From Vibrio nigripulchritudo ATCC 27043 (lineage in GTDB: Bacteria; Pseudomonadota; Gammaproteobacteria; Enterobacterales; Vibrionaceae), in NCBI RefSeq assembly GCF_000222685.1, contig NZ_AFWJ01000090.1, positions 1 to 64,000 on the forward strand: a stretch of DNA of 64,000 bases, given 5' to 3'. The notes under the pieces are model-generated. The model was given only the letters and a program-made list of their open reading frames with translations, was not told the DNA's origin and did no database searches. Position numbers and translations under genes: made by a program. Positions 49,937 to 58,575 of this stretch are shown in pieces. How positions within the stretch are numbered: position 1 is the first letter of the stretch; each line of letters opens with the position of its first letter.

Positions 49937-50131
49937 AACACGACGAATTTTTTTTGCCAAATTTATCTAGCAATGTGATGTAACCTTCATTGTATTTGCC
50001 CAAGCAGGTGCAGATAAAGATAATAAACACCACCAAGAAGAAATATTTAATCAGGGGATCGGCGTAGGCTGATTGCCATAAGAGAGTCAATTTGGGCAGG
50101 CTCTAAGATAACCTGGGATTTTTAAAGTTAT

Positions 50132-51742
50132 ATGAACGATATCCGAGAACATGAGTGCGACGTGCTGGTGATTGGCAGCGGTGCAGCGGGTCTATCGCTT
50201 GCATTACGAGTGGCGCCACACGGGAAAGTCATCGTACTGAGTAAAGGACCGCGCAGCGAGGGAGCAACCTATTATGCTCAAGGTGGTATCGCTGCAGTAT
50301 TTGATGAGTCCGATAGCATTGAGTCACATGTTCAAGACACCCAAATTGCAGGCGGTGGCATTTGTGAAGAAGACACAGTCAAATTCATCGCAGAAAACGC
50401 GAAAGAGTGTGTGCAGTGGCTGATAGACGGTGGTGTTCCGTTTGATCGCGAAGAAGATGACTCCGATGAAAGCCCACGCTATCACCTAACCCGTGAAGGG
50501 GGTCATAGTCACCGACGCATTCTGCACGCTGCTGATGCGACAGGCATGGCAATGCAGACATCACTGCAAGATAACGCACACAGTCACCCGAACATTCAGG
50601 TTTTAGAGCGTCACAATGCACTGGATTTGATTACCGAAGACAAAGTCGGCGGTGATAAGAAGAAGGTAATTGGCGCCTATATCTGGAACCGTAACCAAGA
50701 ACACGTTGAAACAGTACGAGCTAAGTTTGTTGTGCTGGCTACAGGTGGAGCGTCCAAGGTATACCAATACACCTCTAATCCGGATGTTTCCTCAGGCGAT
50801 GGTATTGCGATGGCCTGGCGTGCAGGTTGTCGGGTAGCCAATATGGAATTCAACCAGTTCCACCCAACTTGTCTGTTCCACCCGGAGGCGCGTAACTTCC
50901 TTTTAACCGAGGCTCTTCGCGGAGAAGGCGCTTATCTAAGACGCCCTGACGGATCTCGCTTCATGAAAGATTTTGATGAGCGTGAAGAACTTGCGCCACG
51001 TGATGTGGTTGCTCGTGCCATCGACTTCGAAATGAAGCGTTTGGGTGCAGACTGCATGTACCTCGACATCAGCCATAAAGATCCAGAGTTTGTCACTAAG
51101 CACTTCCCGACTATCGATATGAGATTGAAAGATCTGGGTATCGATATGACCAAGGAGCCAATCCCCATCGTGCCAGCAGCCCATTACACCTGTGGTGGCG
51201 TGATGGTCAGCCAGCAGGGTGCAACGGATCTGACTCATCTTTATGCGATTGGAGAAGTCAGCTACACCGGGTTGCATGGCGCGAACCGTATGGCTTCTAA
51301 CTCGCTACTAGAATGTGTGGTTTACGCTCGTTCAGCAGCAGACGACATTATCAGCAAGCTGGATGAGGCAGAATTAGCCGTTCGCTTACCGGCGTGGGAT
51401 GAAAGCCAGGTCACATGCTCAGATGAAGAAGTCGTCATCCAGCACAACTGGCATGAGCTGCGCCTGTTTATGTGGGACTACATGGGCATCGTTCGAACGG
51501 ATAAACGTTTAGAGCGAGCGCTACGTCGTATTCAGCTGCTTCAACAGGAAACACACGAGTATTACAGTAACTTCCGCGTATCCAATAACCTTTTGGAATT
51601 GCGAAACCTCCTTCAGGTTGCGGAGCTGATGGTTCGTTGTGCGATGGAACGCAAGGAAAGCCGTGGGCTCCATTACACTCTGGATTACCCGAATCTTGCC
51701 GAAAACAGCGGCCCGACTATTCTGGTTCCGGAAAAGTTTTAA
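50132..51742 (+). CDS. nadB: L-aspartate oxidase
   Basis: NadB oxidises aspartate to iminoaspartate, the first step of de novo NAD synthesis. The 536-residue flavoprotein has the FAD-binding [12 protein letters not shown] near residue 14, the HTR-like substrate region ([11 protein letters not shown]), NQFHPTCLF and the C-terminal helical domain of the succinate dehydrogenase/fumarate reductase flavoprotein family. Its length is normal. It is divergent from rpoE and convergent with cptA. Confidence 0.97.
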   Translation: MNDIREHECDVLVIGSGAAGLSLALRVAPHGKVIVLSKGPRSEGATYYAQGGIAAVFDESDSIESHVQDTQIAGGGICEEDTVKFIAENAKECVQWLIDGGVPFDREEDDSDESPRYHLTREGGHSHRRILHAADATGMAMQTSLQDNAHSHPNIQVLERHNALDLITEDKVGGDKKKVIGAYIWNRNQEHVETVRAKFVVLATGGASKVYQYTSNPDVSSGDGIAMAWRAGCRVANMEFNQFHPTCLFHPEARNFLLTEALRGEGAYLRRPDGSRFMKDFDEREELAPRDVVARAIDFEMKRLGADCMYLDISHKDPEFVTKHFPTIDMRLKDLGIDMTKEPIPIVPAAHYTCGGVMVSQQGATDLTHLYAIGEVSYTGLHGANRMASNSLLECVVYARSAADDIISKLDEAELAVRLPAWDESQVTCSDEEVVIQHNWHELRLFMWDYMGIVRTDKRLERALRRIQLLQQETHEYYSNFRVSNNLLELRNLLQVAELMVRCAMERKESRGLHYTLDYPNLAENSGPTILVPEKF

Positions 51743-51763
51743 TCTGAATATAATAATTGCACT

Positions 51764-51789
51764 AAAAGAGCACTCCGGTGCTCTTTTTT
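51764..51789. terminator. Bidirectional terminator between nadB and cptA
   Basis: The stem GAGCAC/GTGCTC (51768-51783) has a TCCG loop. Flanking A-run and T-run extend it to about 10 bp. It ends nadB on the plus strand, and the complementary Ts can serve the cptA side. Confidence 0.82.
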
Positions 51790-52195
51790 ATTGCTCCTTA
51801 GGATTTGTTGTTCCTAATAATCCAAGGCTACGTAACAGCGCTCGATATTCCTCATCGCTGCATGTATCTCGCCAAACAAATAGCCTTGATTTGTCTTCAA
51901 AAATCAAAAGCACGCCAACAAACGCTACCTCTGTCCACGCATGGCTTAACACTCGTTTGTCGCGATTAACATAGAATGTTCGCTCATTCTCCCAGCGCAA
52001 CAAACCGGTCGGTTCACGAGCTGAAAGAACCCTTCGAAAATAAGGAAAAAGCGTTAAAAATACAAAACAGGTGAGGAGGAGTGGAGCAGGTGATGCAACA
52101 AATGCCCAGCTTAGGAATGCCAAAAAGGTTAGTTGGCAGAGCCGGGCATAAAATGAATACGAGAGATTAACGGACTTTACTGAGGTTGTAAGCAA
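51788..52195 (-). CDS. cptA: YgfX/CptA-like membrane protein
   Basis: The 135-residue protein has two N-terminal hydrophobic segments (about 18-50) and a soluble C-terminal half, the layout of YgfX (CptA). In E. coli YgfX pairs with SdhE/CptB and has been described as an inhibitor of cell-division and cytoskeletal proteins, although the toxin/antitoxin interpretation is debated. The only start in a sensible place is a TTG inside the sdhE gene, giving a 29-nt overlap. Family call by position, length and topology. Confidence 0.75.
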   Translation of the reverse strand: MLTTSVKSVNLSYSFYARLCQLTFLAFLSWAFVASPAPLLLTCFVFLTLFPYFRRVLSAREPTGLLRWENERTFYVNRDKRVLSHAWTEVAFVGVLLIFEDKSRLFVWRDTCSDEEYRALLRSLGLLGTTNPKEQ

Positions 52196-52427
52196 CGACT
52201 TTGTCTACCATTGCTGCGTGACTCAAATTGTCACTCCTGCCATGCCCCATTATCCACGTAAACAGATCAGGATCATCGCACTCCAAAAGGGAGACGAAAT
52301 CTTTTTGTTCTTGTTCTGATAGGCTTTCAAACTGCTCTTCATAAAAAGGCATGATCACCACGTCGAGTTCCAACATTCCACGTCGACACGCCCATTTAAT
52401 CCGTGCTTTTTCTTCGGCGGTGTACAT
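52167..52427 (-). CDS. sdhE: FAD assembly factor SdhE
   Basis: SdhE helps covalent attachment of FAD to succinate dehydrogenase and fumarate reductase. The 86-residue protein has the hallmark RRGMLELD near residues 15-22 and a compact helical fold with LLECDDPDLFTWIMGH. It overlaps the cptA-like gene by 29 nt and is divergent from ygfZ, another conserved neighbour. Confidence 0.94.
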   Translation of the reverse strand: MYTAEEKARIKWACRRGMLELDVVIMPFYEEQFESLSEQEQKDFVSLLECDDPDLFTWIMGHGRSDNLSHAAMVDKVVAYNLSKVR

Positions 52428-52595
52428 TATTATTCCTTAGCTGACTCCTTTGTGGGTGAAGTGTACCAATCTCATCAGGTCACAACTATTATGCGAGTCA
52501 CAGAGTGTGATTTGCTTTGTTCATTTTGGAGGCTGACAAACTGTCACGCTCGGATTACCATACTCTCATCAAACATCTTTTAAGGTTCTGAAACA

Positions 52596-53561
52596 ATGGA
52601 TTGGCTTGAAACGTTAACGCCCTTTTCTCTCTCTTCACAATCCGAGCTGCCCGAGTTAGCCATTTGTCCGCTTTCTTCTTGGGGCACCATTACCATGGTC
52701 GGTGATGACAAGAAATCTTACCTGCAGGGTCAGGTAACGTGTGATGTTGTCTCACTGGAAGCCAATGAGTCGGCTTTCGGGGCACACTGTGATGCCAAGG
52801 GAAAAATGTGGAGCATTTTCCGTATCTTCCACCACAATGGTGGCTATGCACTGATTCACCGAAAAAGCGCTTTGAAAACCGAGCTGCATGAAATAAAGAA
52901 GTATGCCGTGTTTTCAAAAGTTACGATTGAAGAAAGTGACGAGTGGCTTGTAGGCGTAACAGGCATTAATGCACAAAGCTGGATTGATGCTCGTACGGAA
53001 TCTCGTGACGATGTTCGTATTATCGAAGGCGGAACCGCGGTAAAAGTCAGCGACGTCCGCTGGGTTCTTTTATTGAACCAAGATGCCGCAAAATCGGTTT
53101 TCGATGCCGAGAAAGCACACTGCGTATCTGACACAATCTGGGACAAGTACGATATTTCTGAAGCGCACCCTCGAGTCGACGAAGAAGAGCAATCTCAACA
53201 TATTCCTCAAGCAATGAATCTTCAGGCACTAGGCGGTATCAGCTTCACTAAGGGTTGTTACACAGGTCAGGAAATGGTTGCACGTGCAAAGTATCGCGGA
53301 ACAAACAAACGGGCACTGTATAAAGTCTCTGGCAGCACCGAAGAAGCCTTACCAAAACACGCCGAACTAGAGCGTGCGGTAGGAGAAAACTGGCGTGGTG
53401 CTGGCAAACTGATCGTACAATTTGAGTACGAAGACAACGCAGCTGAAGGTTTGCTGATATTGCCAAATAACTTGGAAGCAGACACTGTTCTTCGAGTTAA
53501 AGGTCAGGAAAACTCCAAATGGACCATTTCTGCACTGCCATATTCTCTTGATGACGAATAA
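52596..53561 (+). CDS. ygfZ: tRNA-modifying protein YgfZ (folate-binding)
   Basis: YgfZ is a folate-dependent protein needed for repair or activity of some iron-sulfur enzymes such as the tRNA thiomethyltransferase MiaB. The 321-residue protein has the signature KGCYTGQE (K219-E226, including the conserved Cys221) and a GcvT-like fold. It overlaps ybaK by 11 nt. Confidence 0.94.
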   Translation: MDWLETLTPFSLSSQSELPELAICPLSSWGTITMVGDDKKSYLQGQVTCDVVSLEANESAFGAHCDAKGKMWSIFRIFHHNGGYALIHRKSALKTELHEIKKYAVFSKVTIEESDEWLVGVTGINAQSWIDARTESRDDVRIIEGGTAVKVSDVRWVLLLNQDAAKSVFDAEKAHCVSDTIWDKYDISEAHPRVDEEEQSQHIPQAMNLQALGGISFTKGCYTGQEMVARAKYRGTNKRALYKVSGSTEEALPKHAELERAVGENWRGAGKLIVQFEYEDNAAEGLLILPNNLEADTVLRVKGQENSKWTISALPYSLDDE

Positions 53562-54024
53562 CTTCCACACTCAGGTTACCGAATATCTAGATAAACAGCA
53601 GGTGAGCTTTCGCCTGCTGCCTCACCAGACTCCAGCCGTCAGCATTGAAGACGCAGCGCAGCAGCGTGGAATCGATCCTCGCATCATGGTCAAATGCATT
53701 CTGCTCAAAGACATGGGCGGGCAATTTGCTCTAGCTTGCGTTCCCGGAGATAAGCAAGCAGACCCCAAAAAAGTGCGAGCCGTTTTGAGCTCAAGACGAA
53801 TGACATGTGCATCCACTCCCGAAATTGAAAGCTTGACTGGCTATTCACTTGGATGTGTCACTCCCCTCTTACTCGCAACCCCCATGCCTATCATTTTTGA
53901 CAGGCAAATCACTTCTTTAACACGTGTCACAATTAGCAGCGGCTCCAACATGGCAGGTATTGAATTGCTCACAAGCGATCTTTTGTCTCTTTTATCGCCA
54001 ACTTTTGCTGAAATTACGCGCTAA
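53551..54024 (+). CDS. ybaK: YbaK/EbsC-family aminoacyl-tRNA deacylase
   Basis: The YbaK family hydrolyses mischarged aminoacyl-tRNAs, for example Cys-tRNA(Pro). The 157-residue protein has the YbaK core: an N-terminal helix, VKCILLKD with the conserved Lys, PGDKQADPKKV and GCVTPLLL. The start ATG lies inside the end of ygfZ; a TTG one codon earlier is less likely. The exact substrate is not given by the sequence, so the symbol is provisional. Confidence 0.82.
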   Translation: MTNNFHTQVTEYLDKQQVSFRLLPHQTPAVSIEDAAQQRGIDPRIMVKCILLKDMGGQFALACVPGDKQADPKKVRAVLSSRRMTCASTPEIESLTGYSLGCVTPLLLATPMPIIFDRQITSLTRVTISSGSNMAGIELLTSDLLSLLSPTFAEITR

Positions 54025-54179
54025 TTTCTTACTCAAAGTTAATAAACACGTTTCAGAAATCAAAAATAATTGACACAAGTCACATTTAGTAATTTTACTA
54101 AGTGAATTTTTATTTTATTTTTATGAATAAATAGTGATCTCGGCAATTATGATGTAGTGTAAATGTTACTTGTTAATAT

Positions 54180-54317
54180 GAGTTCCCCTTGCTCATTTGA
54201 GCTTAAAGCCCTCATTTAACAAGGAAAGTGAATCCGCTGAATCAATCAGTTAAATCCACTTTTTGTGTAATGCATCTGTGACTATTCGCCCGATTTTCCT
54301 ATCGGGCATTTTTTTGC
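54180..54317 (+). ncRNA. Candidate intergenic small RNA
   Basis: A stretch of about 138 nt with no ORF starts near GAGTTCCCC and has a 5' hairpin (GCTCA/TGAGC, 54191-54202). It ends in a textbook Rho-independent terminator: stem GCCCGAT/ATCGGGC at 54288-54307, followed by A and seven Ts. A weak -10 (TAATAT, 54175-54180) lies at its start. The terminator is about 265 nt past ybaK, too far to be its obvious end. I do not recognise it as a named sRNA; a long ybaK 3' UTR is the alternative. Confidence 0.42.
54288..54317 (+). terminator. Rho-independent terminator in the ybaK-ytfK gap
   Basis: A 7-bp GC-rich stem (GCCCGAT/ATCGGGC) with loop TTTCCT is followed by ATTTTTTT. It is clear on the plus strand and ends either the candidate sRNA or ybaK readthrough. 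Confidence 0.8.
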
Positions 54318-54515
54318 CTGAAACTTTTTTATTTCTGACATGGTCTATTCTTATAAATGTCATAAAACTATGGCAAAGCAATGCAGTTCTTGCTGAAGGG
54401 GTTTGTGGCATAAAGTGAGGAGAGTGTCACAGATGAAAGGCATTTATATCATCGAAATGCCGACGGCGGCACAAAACGCTAAAAACATCGCATTAAGCTG
54501 TGTTTAACCCCTGTT

Positions 54516-54550
54516 CAGTCACAATACTGTCACACGAAGTTTCGTATAAT
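54516..54550 (+). promoter_or_regulatory. PhoB-type box and -10 element of ytfK
   Basis: CAGTCAC (54516-54522), AATA, CTGTCAC (54527-54533) form the two 7-bp direct repeats with a 4-bp spacer of a Pho box. An 11-nt gap and a perfect -10 TATAAT (54545-54550) follow, and no good -35 is present. This is the standard layout of a PhoB-activated promoter. The E. coli ytfK gene is known to respond to phosphate starvation through PhoB. Confidence 0.7.
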
Positions 54551-54581
54551 TCGTGGCGCAACAAATAATAAGGATAAAAGT

Positions 54582-54788
54582 ATGAGACTGTTTAAGCGCT
54601 ATACACCTAGTATGATAGCTAAACACATAAGTCGGTTGTTTAAAGGTAGAATTTATATATATGGCGTAGGGAAATTTGAATTCGACAATGGCAAGTTGAT
54701 TCTTCCTGAAAAAGCAGAAAAGCGTCATTTCCAGGCAGTAAAAGAAATCAATCAGGAAATCATGCGGTTAAGATGCGCTCATGCATAA
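54582..54788 (+). CDS. ytfK: YtfK (DUF1107), SpoT-activating protein
   Basis: The 68-residue protein matches E. coli YtfK, with shared core pattern FKGRIYIYGVGKFEFDNGK and the C-terminal NQEIMRL. YtfK binds SpoT and tips it towards (p)ppGpp synthesis during phosphate or fatty-acid starvation. An AAGGA Shine-Dalgarno lies before the ATG, a Pho box upstream, and a terminator follows. It is a single-gene unit. Functional transfer from E. coli is inferred from homology. Confidence 0.88.
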   Translation: MRLFKRYTPSMIAKHISRLFKGRIYIYGVGKFEFDNGKLILPEKAEKRHFQAVKEINQEIMRLRCAHA

Positions 54789-54814
54789 TTATTAAATGCA
54801 TAACAGAGAATTTT

Positions 54815-54841
54815 AAAGGGTCGGATTACCGACCCTTTTTC
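54815..54841. terminator. Terminator after ytfK (also facing ubiI)
   Basis: A 9-bp stem (AAGGGTCGG/CCGACCCTT) with loop ATTA has a T-run on the plus side and an A-run on the other. It lies between the convergent ytfK and ubiI genes and could serve both. Confidence 0.82.
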
Positions 54842-54861
54842 ATTGCTTTAACTTGGTGAGG

Positions 54862-56076
54862 TTATTTTTTAAGCTTAGTCGCTTCAGGCAAGTGCCCTTT
54901 CATTCCCATGGCGTGTTGTATCAGTTCATTTTTGACAACCGGAACCGCATTACTCACAGACAGCCCCACTCCACGGACAAACTTCTTAAGCGGATTGTCA
55001 CCAGAAAATAGCTCTTTAAACCCTTGCATCGCTGCAATCATTTTTGCGGCTTCTGCTTTTCTCCATCGCTCGAACGGTCGAAGGTTGCGTTTCAGTCCAA
55101 TATCTTCGCCCTTTTGCCATAGCTGCATGATCTCCTGCACCAGGCTAGCAGCGTCGAGTAAACCCAGGTTCACTCCCTGACCAGCAAGCGGGTGAATGGT
55201 GTGTGCAGCATCGCCAACCAGAACAATTCGATCACGTACAAAGTCGCGAGCGTAACGCATTTTAAGTGGATAAGCCTGACGCTCACCTTCTACCTGACAT
55301 AAGCCAAGCTTGCCATCGAATGCACTGGTTAGAGCTTTGTTGAACTCTTCTTCCGCCATGTCCACCAGCAATTCGGCTTTGAGTGGGTCGATAGACCACA
55401 CGATCGAACATAAATTGGCTTCCCCTAAAGGAAGGAACGCCAAAGGTCCATCGGGCGTGAAAACCTGCCTCGCTACCCCTTGATGTGGCTCTGCTGTGCG
55501 AATATTGGCAACGATGGCTGAATGACCATAATCCCAATGCGTCAGCGGAATGTCGATTTTGTTTCTCAACCAGGAATTCGCGCCATCCGCTCCTACCAGT
55601 AACTTGGTGGTCAGTGAGCTTCCTGACTCTAAGGTGACCCAAGCTTCGCTCTCACCCAGCACCACGTCTTTACAACGTTCAGGGGCAAACAGAGTAACGT
55701 TATCCTGTTTTTCAACCTGCTCTAGCAGAGCAAGTTGAATGACGCGGTTTTCAACGATGTGCCCTAAGTTTTTCTGATAAATATCAGCGGCATCAAACTC
55801 AATCTTGGCAAAGCTATCCTGTTCCCATACATTCATCGCTTCGTAAGGCGCAGCACGTCGGTTTTCAATACCCTGCCATGCTCCAACATTTCTTAAAATG
55901 TTTTCACTCGCCCTGCTTAAAGCGGAAACGCGCACATCCGGCAAATCATATAGCTTGGTATCTGGCAATCGACCTTCAATGACGGCGATTCTTAAATCTG
56001 TATCCTGCAACAGCGCGGCAACTGATAGGCCGACCATGCCACCACCAATGATGGTGATATCAAAACTTTGCATCAT
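54862..56076 (-). CDS. ubiI: Ubiquinone hydroxylase UbiI (VisC)
   Basis: UbiI is the flavin monooxygenase that hydroxylates C5 of the ubiquinone ring. The 404-residue protein has the FAD-binding GGGMVGLSVAALL near residue 11, the DG-type motif LLVGADGANSWLR, and GDAAHTIHPLAGQGVNLGLLDA. It is the second of two tandem related flavoproteins, with its start touching the ubiH stop. The assignment of UbiI versus UbiH rests on sequence impression and the conserved order ubiH-ubiI. Confidence 0.9.
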   Translation of the reverse strand: MMQSFDITIIGGGMVGLSVAALLQDTDLRIAVIEGRLPDTKLYDLPDVRVSALSRASENILRNVGAWQGIENRRAAPYEAMNVWEQDSFAKIEFDAADIYQKNLGHIVENRVIQLALLEQVEKQDNVTLFAPERCKDVVLGESEAWVTLESGSSLTTKLLVGADGANSWLRNKIDIPLTHWDYGHSAIVANIRTAEPHQGVARQVFTPDGPLAFLPLGEANLCSIVWSIDPLKAELLVDMAEEEFNKALTSAFDGKLGLCQVEGERQAYPLKMRYARDFVRDRIVLVGDAAHTIHPLAGQGVNLGLLDAASLVQEIMQLWQKGEDIGLKRNLRPFERWRKAEAAKMIAAMQGFKELFSGDNPLKKFVRGVGLSVSNAVPVVKNELIQHAMGMKGHLPEATKLKK

Positions 56077-57254
56077 TATCTTTCTACCATTCCTAGCGCT
56101 CTGGCGAGCAAAGATGCTTTTGCCGCCCCTGAGGCTTCAAATGCCATTAATCCTAGATTGCGACCGACACGCATCGGCACGTAGTCGTTAGAAAACAAGT
56201 GAACCAGCCCGGAAGTCAGATCCATGGTTTTGTTTCTGTCTTGTTCGCGTCGGGTCCGATAAGCGCTCAGCACCGAGTAGTGACCTGGGTCTTCCAAATG
56301 TTTGGTGATTTGTTCAGCCAGTGATGCCACATCACGGATACCGAGGTTAAAACCTTGTCCTGCGATTGGGTGAAGTGTCTGGGCAGCATTGCCGACAGCA
56401 GCAAAGCGATGGGATATGATTTGATCACGAGACCGCATCAACAACGGGTACGACGCCCTCTCCCCCACTTTGGTAAATTCGCCAAGTCGCCAGCCAAAGC
56501 TTTTTTGCAACGCAGTAAGAAACGCGTTATCAGGCATGCTCAATACTTCTTCGACCTTGTCTGGTCTGAGACACCAGACTAATGACATCCGATTGTCGGA
56601 CATAGGTAACAAAGCGAGCGGCCCCGAGTCAGTGAATCGCTCAAATGCCTGCCCCTGATGTGGTTGCGACAAGCTGATGTTAGCGATCAAAGCCACCTGT
56701 TCAAAATCGTGCTCGCTGAGCGGCAAGTTCAAACTTTGTGCCGACGGCGACAAAGCACCATCAGCCGCAACCAACAGTTTGGCTTCAATGTTTTCACCAG
56801 ATGCCAGTGTAATGATGACCCTTTCGGTGTGCCTTTCGACAGCTTTGACCGATTCAGGGCATAAGAAATCTACATTTGGAGCGGCATCTAGCCTTGACTG
56901 ATAAATACGACCAACATCAGCTAATTCAACCACATACCCTAAAGCAGGGAGGCTAACGTCGCTTTTGTCAATGTTCGCGATACCCGCATGGCTACGGTCA
57001 GAAACATGAATATGTTCGATCAGGGTCGCCTGAGGACGTACCTGTTCCCACAGGCTCATCTTTTCAAGTAAAAGTGAGGTGCCATGGGACAAGGCAATAG
57101 AGCGCGCATCGTAACCAGGATGGCTGGTATGCTCGACTTTATAGGGCTCAATAACAGCAATCGACAAAGATGAATCGCTGTGTTGCTCCAATGCCAGAGC
57201 CAGAGTGGCTCCCGCCATGGCTCCACCAGCGATAACAACATCATACTGCTTCAT
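56076..57254 (-). CDS. ubiH: 2-octaprenyl-6-methoxyphenol hydroxylase UbiH
   Basis: UbiH hydroxylates C1 of the ubiquinone precursor. The 392-residue protein has AGGAMAGATLALAL at the N-terminus, LLVAADGALSPSAQS and the UbiH-type GNAAQTLHPIAGQGFNLG. It follows the ygfB gene by 12 nt. In E. coli pepP lies between ygfB and ubiH; here it is missing from that place. Confidence 0.92.
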   Translation of the reverse strand: MKQYDVVIAGGAMAGATLALALEQHSDSSLSIAVIEPYKVEHTSHPGYDARSIALSHGTSLLLEKMSLWEQVRPQATLIEHIHVSDRSHAGIANIDKSDVSLPALGYVVELADVGRIYQSRLDAAPNVDFLCPESVKAVERHTERVIITLASGENIEAKLLVAADGALSPSAQSLNLPLSEHDFEQVALIANISLSQPHQGQAFERFTDSGPLALLPMSDNRMSLVWCLRPDKVEEVLSMPDNAFLTALQKSFGWRLGEFTKVGERASYPLLMRSRDQIISHRFAAVGNAAQTLHPIAGQGFNLGIRDVASLAEQITKHLEDPGHYSVLSAYRTRREQDRNKTMDLTSGLVHLFSNDYVPMRVGRNLGLMAFEASGAAKASLLARALGMVER

Positions 57255-57266
57255 AACTAATTCCGG

Positions 57267-57836
57267 TTAGTGGATCGTCGGCTTTTTCACTTCACTCGGT
57301 TTTACGCCAAATTCAGCGTGAACGGTCAATACACATGCTTTGACGTGTTCAATCACCTGTTCCAGCAAAATAGCTTGCTCATTCAAGTCGTCTTCTTCAT
57401 CAATACCAAGCTTGGAGATCTCTTCCAAATCGCCCAGCGCTTCTTTTACGTCTGTAGGAACTTTTTGCAAAGCCTGATTTGCTAAACCAAAACCAGAGAT
57501 GAAATGGTTGATCCAATCAGATAGACCGTCCGCTGTAGCAAACAAGTCACCCTCTTGATCAGCGAGCAGTAAAGTGAGTTCAAACTGATTAGCAGCAAGC
57601 TCTTTCAAGGTTGCTTTTAGAAGGTTTTCAGCTGTACCAACCGTACTGATTGGCCAGCCCATACCGTCGTTTGTGTAATCAAAAAGAAGCGGTTGCCAGC
57701 TATTGTCATTCGCCGTTAACCCACCACTTAGCATACCTGTTAACAAACCGTGCAATTCCGCAGGAGAAACCGCCAGTTGTGCCGACTTGAGCTCATTGGT
57801 GAGTTGTTGATAGGTTGGATGGGTCACGTCACTCAT
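57267..57836 (-). CDS. ygfB: UPF0149 family protein YgfB
   Basis: The 189-residue acidic, mostly helical protein of the UPF0149/YecA-like group carries the [14 protein letters not shown] motif. The molecular function in vibrios is not established; the Pseudomonas homologue affects beta-lactamase expression. It heads the ygfB-ubiH-ubiI gene cluster and is divergent from zapA, the same context as in E. coli. Confidence 0.9.
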   Translation of the reverse strand: MSDVTHPTYQQLTNELKSAQLAVSPAELHGLLTGMLSGGLTANDNSWQPLLFDYTNDGMGWPISTVGTAENLLKATLKELAANQFELTLLLADQEGDLFATADGLSDWINHFISGFGLANQALQKVPTDVKEALGDLEEISKLGIDEEDDLNEQAILLEQVIEHVKACVLTVHAEFGVKPSEVKKPTIH

Positions 57837-58082
57837 AAAGTATTCGCTATAATTAAGTTAATTGGGCTAATCGTATCACTTAAGCTGCTGAGCGAAAATG
57901 TAAAGCGTCAGGTATCTGGACATCCAGTCACCAAATTGACGATTTCGTGTGTAGTTAGTCCCGCAATCTGGGGAAACGATCATGGAAAGGCTTGAATCTT
58001 ATAGTCGCTTTACCTATAGTTTCCTCCCTGACAGACGCGTTCAGTCGCGCTCTGTTTTTGGTTTGGTCGAGAGTGTACCGTA

Positions 58083-58385
58083 ATGAGTAATCAGGCAGTT
58101 GAAGTTGAAATTCTGGGAAAGCTGACGCGAGTGAATTGTCCTCCGGGGCAAGAAGAGTCCTTGCTTAAAGCCGCTGAAGATCTGAATACGCGATTGAATG
58201 AAATGGCGGAAAGAACTAAGGTAACCAATACAGAAAAACTTCTCACTATTGCTGCATTGAACATCTGTTACGAACTTCAGCTCTCCAATCAGGAAAAGCA
58301 AGGTCAAGCCAGCGAAATTACAGAGCGAATGGAACTGCTCTCGGCGTCACTAGACGGTGCGCTCAAACAGCTAGGACGCGAATAA
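58083..58385 (+). CDS. zapA: Cell division protein ZapA
   Basis: ZapA cross-links FtsZ filaments in the Z ring. The 100-residue protein starts with the beta-strand EVEILGKLTRVNCP and ends in a helix/coiled coil (ERMELLSASLDGALKQLGRE). It is directly upstream of 6S RNA and fau, the universal gammaproteobacterial arrangement. Confidence 0.95.
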   Translation: MSNQAVEVEILGKLTRVNCPPGQEESLLKAAEDLNTRLNEMAERTKVTNTEKLLTIAALNICYELQLSNQEKQGQASEITERMELLSASLDGALKQLGRE

Positions 58386-58391
58386 CGATTT

Positions 58392-58573
58392 TACCCTGGG
58401 GTGTGCGTCAGCGGATTTAAGTCCCTGAGCCGATAAGCAATACTTAAGGGTTAGTACTTGATAGCTATTGAGCAAGCTCGGCTCGAACCGAGAAGCCTAC
58501 GGTTACCATTGCTGATCCGCCTTGAACCAGCTGGTTCAAGGGCCACAATCCTCAACGGCACCCTGGGGTTCCT
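58392..58573 (+). ncRNA. ssrS: 6S RNA
   Basis: The region after zapA has the 6S RNA layout. A long closing stem is formed by CCCTGGGGTG near 58393 and CACCCTGGGG near 58559-58568. It includes GTCCCTGAGCCGATA on the 5' side, CTCGGCTCGAACCGAGAAGCC in the middle and CTTGAACCAGCTGGTTCAAGGG on the 3' side, all strongly like E. coli 6S. 6S RNA binds sigma-70 RNA polymerase in stationary phase and mimics an open promoter. The ends are approximate. The fau start codon follows immediately, so processing from a joint transcript is likely. Confidence 0.93.
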
Positions 58574-58575
58574 CA

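Larger units (their letters stand above)
54025..54581. other. 557-bp intergenic region before ytfK
   Basis: The region is very AT-rich from 54030 to 54180. An AT-only palindrome TTAGTAATTTTACTAA lies at 54086-54101, and a candidate small RNA ends in a strong terminator at 54317. A further stretch carries short hairpins (around 54440-54470). The last 70 bp carry a PhoB-type box and the ytfK promoter. I found no credible protein-coding gene in it. Confidence 0.6.

Noticed and set aside
54070-54083. FNR/CRP-like palindrome TTGACACAAGTCAC
   Set aside because: Only half of each consensus is good and it is nearly 500 bp from ytfK, so I did not call a site.
54086-54101. AT-only palindrome as ybaK terminator
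   Set aside because: There is no GC in the stem, so it is unlikely to terminate well on its own.
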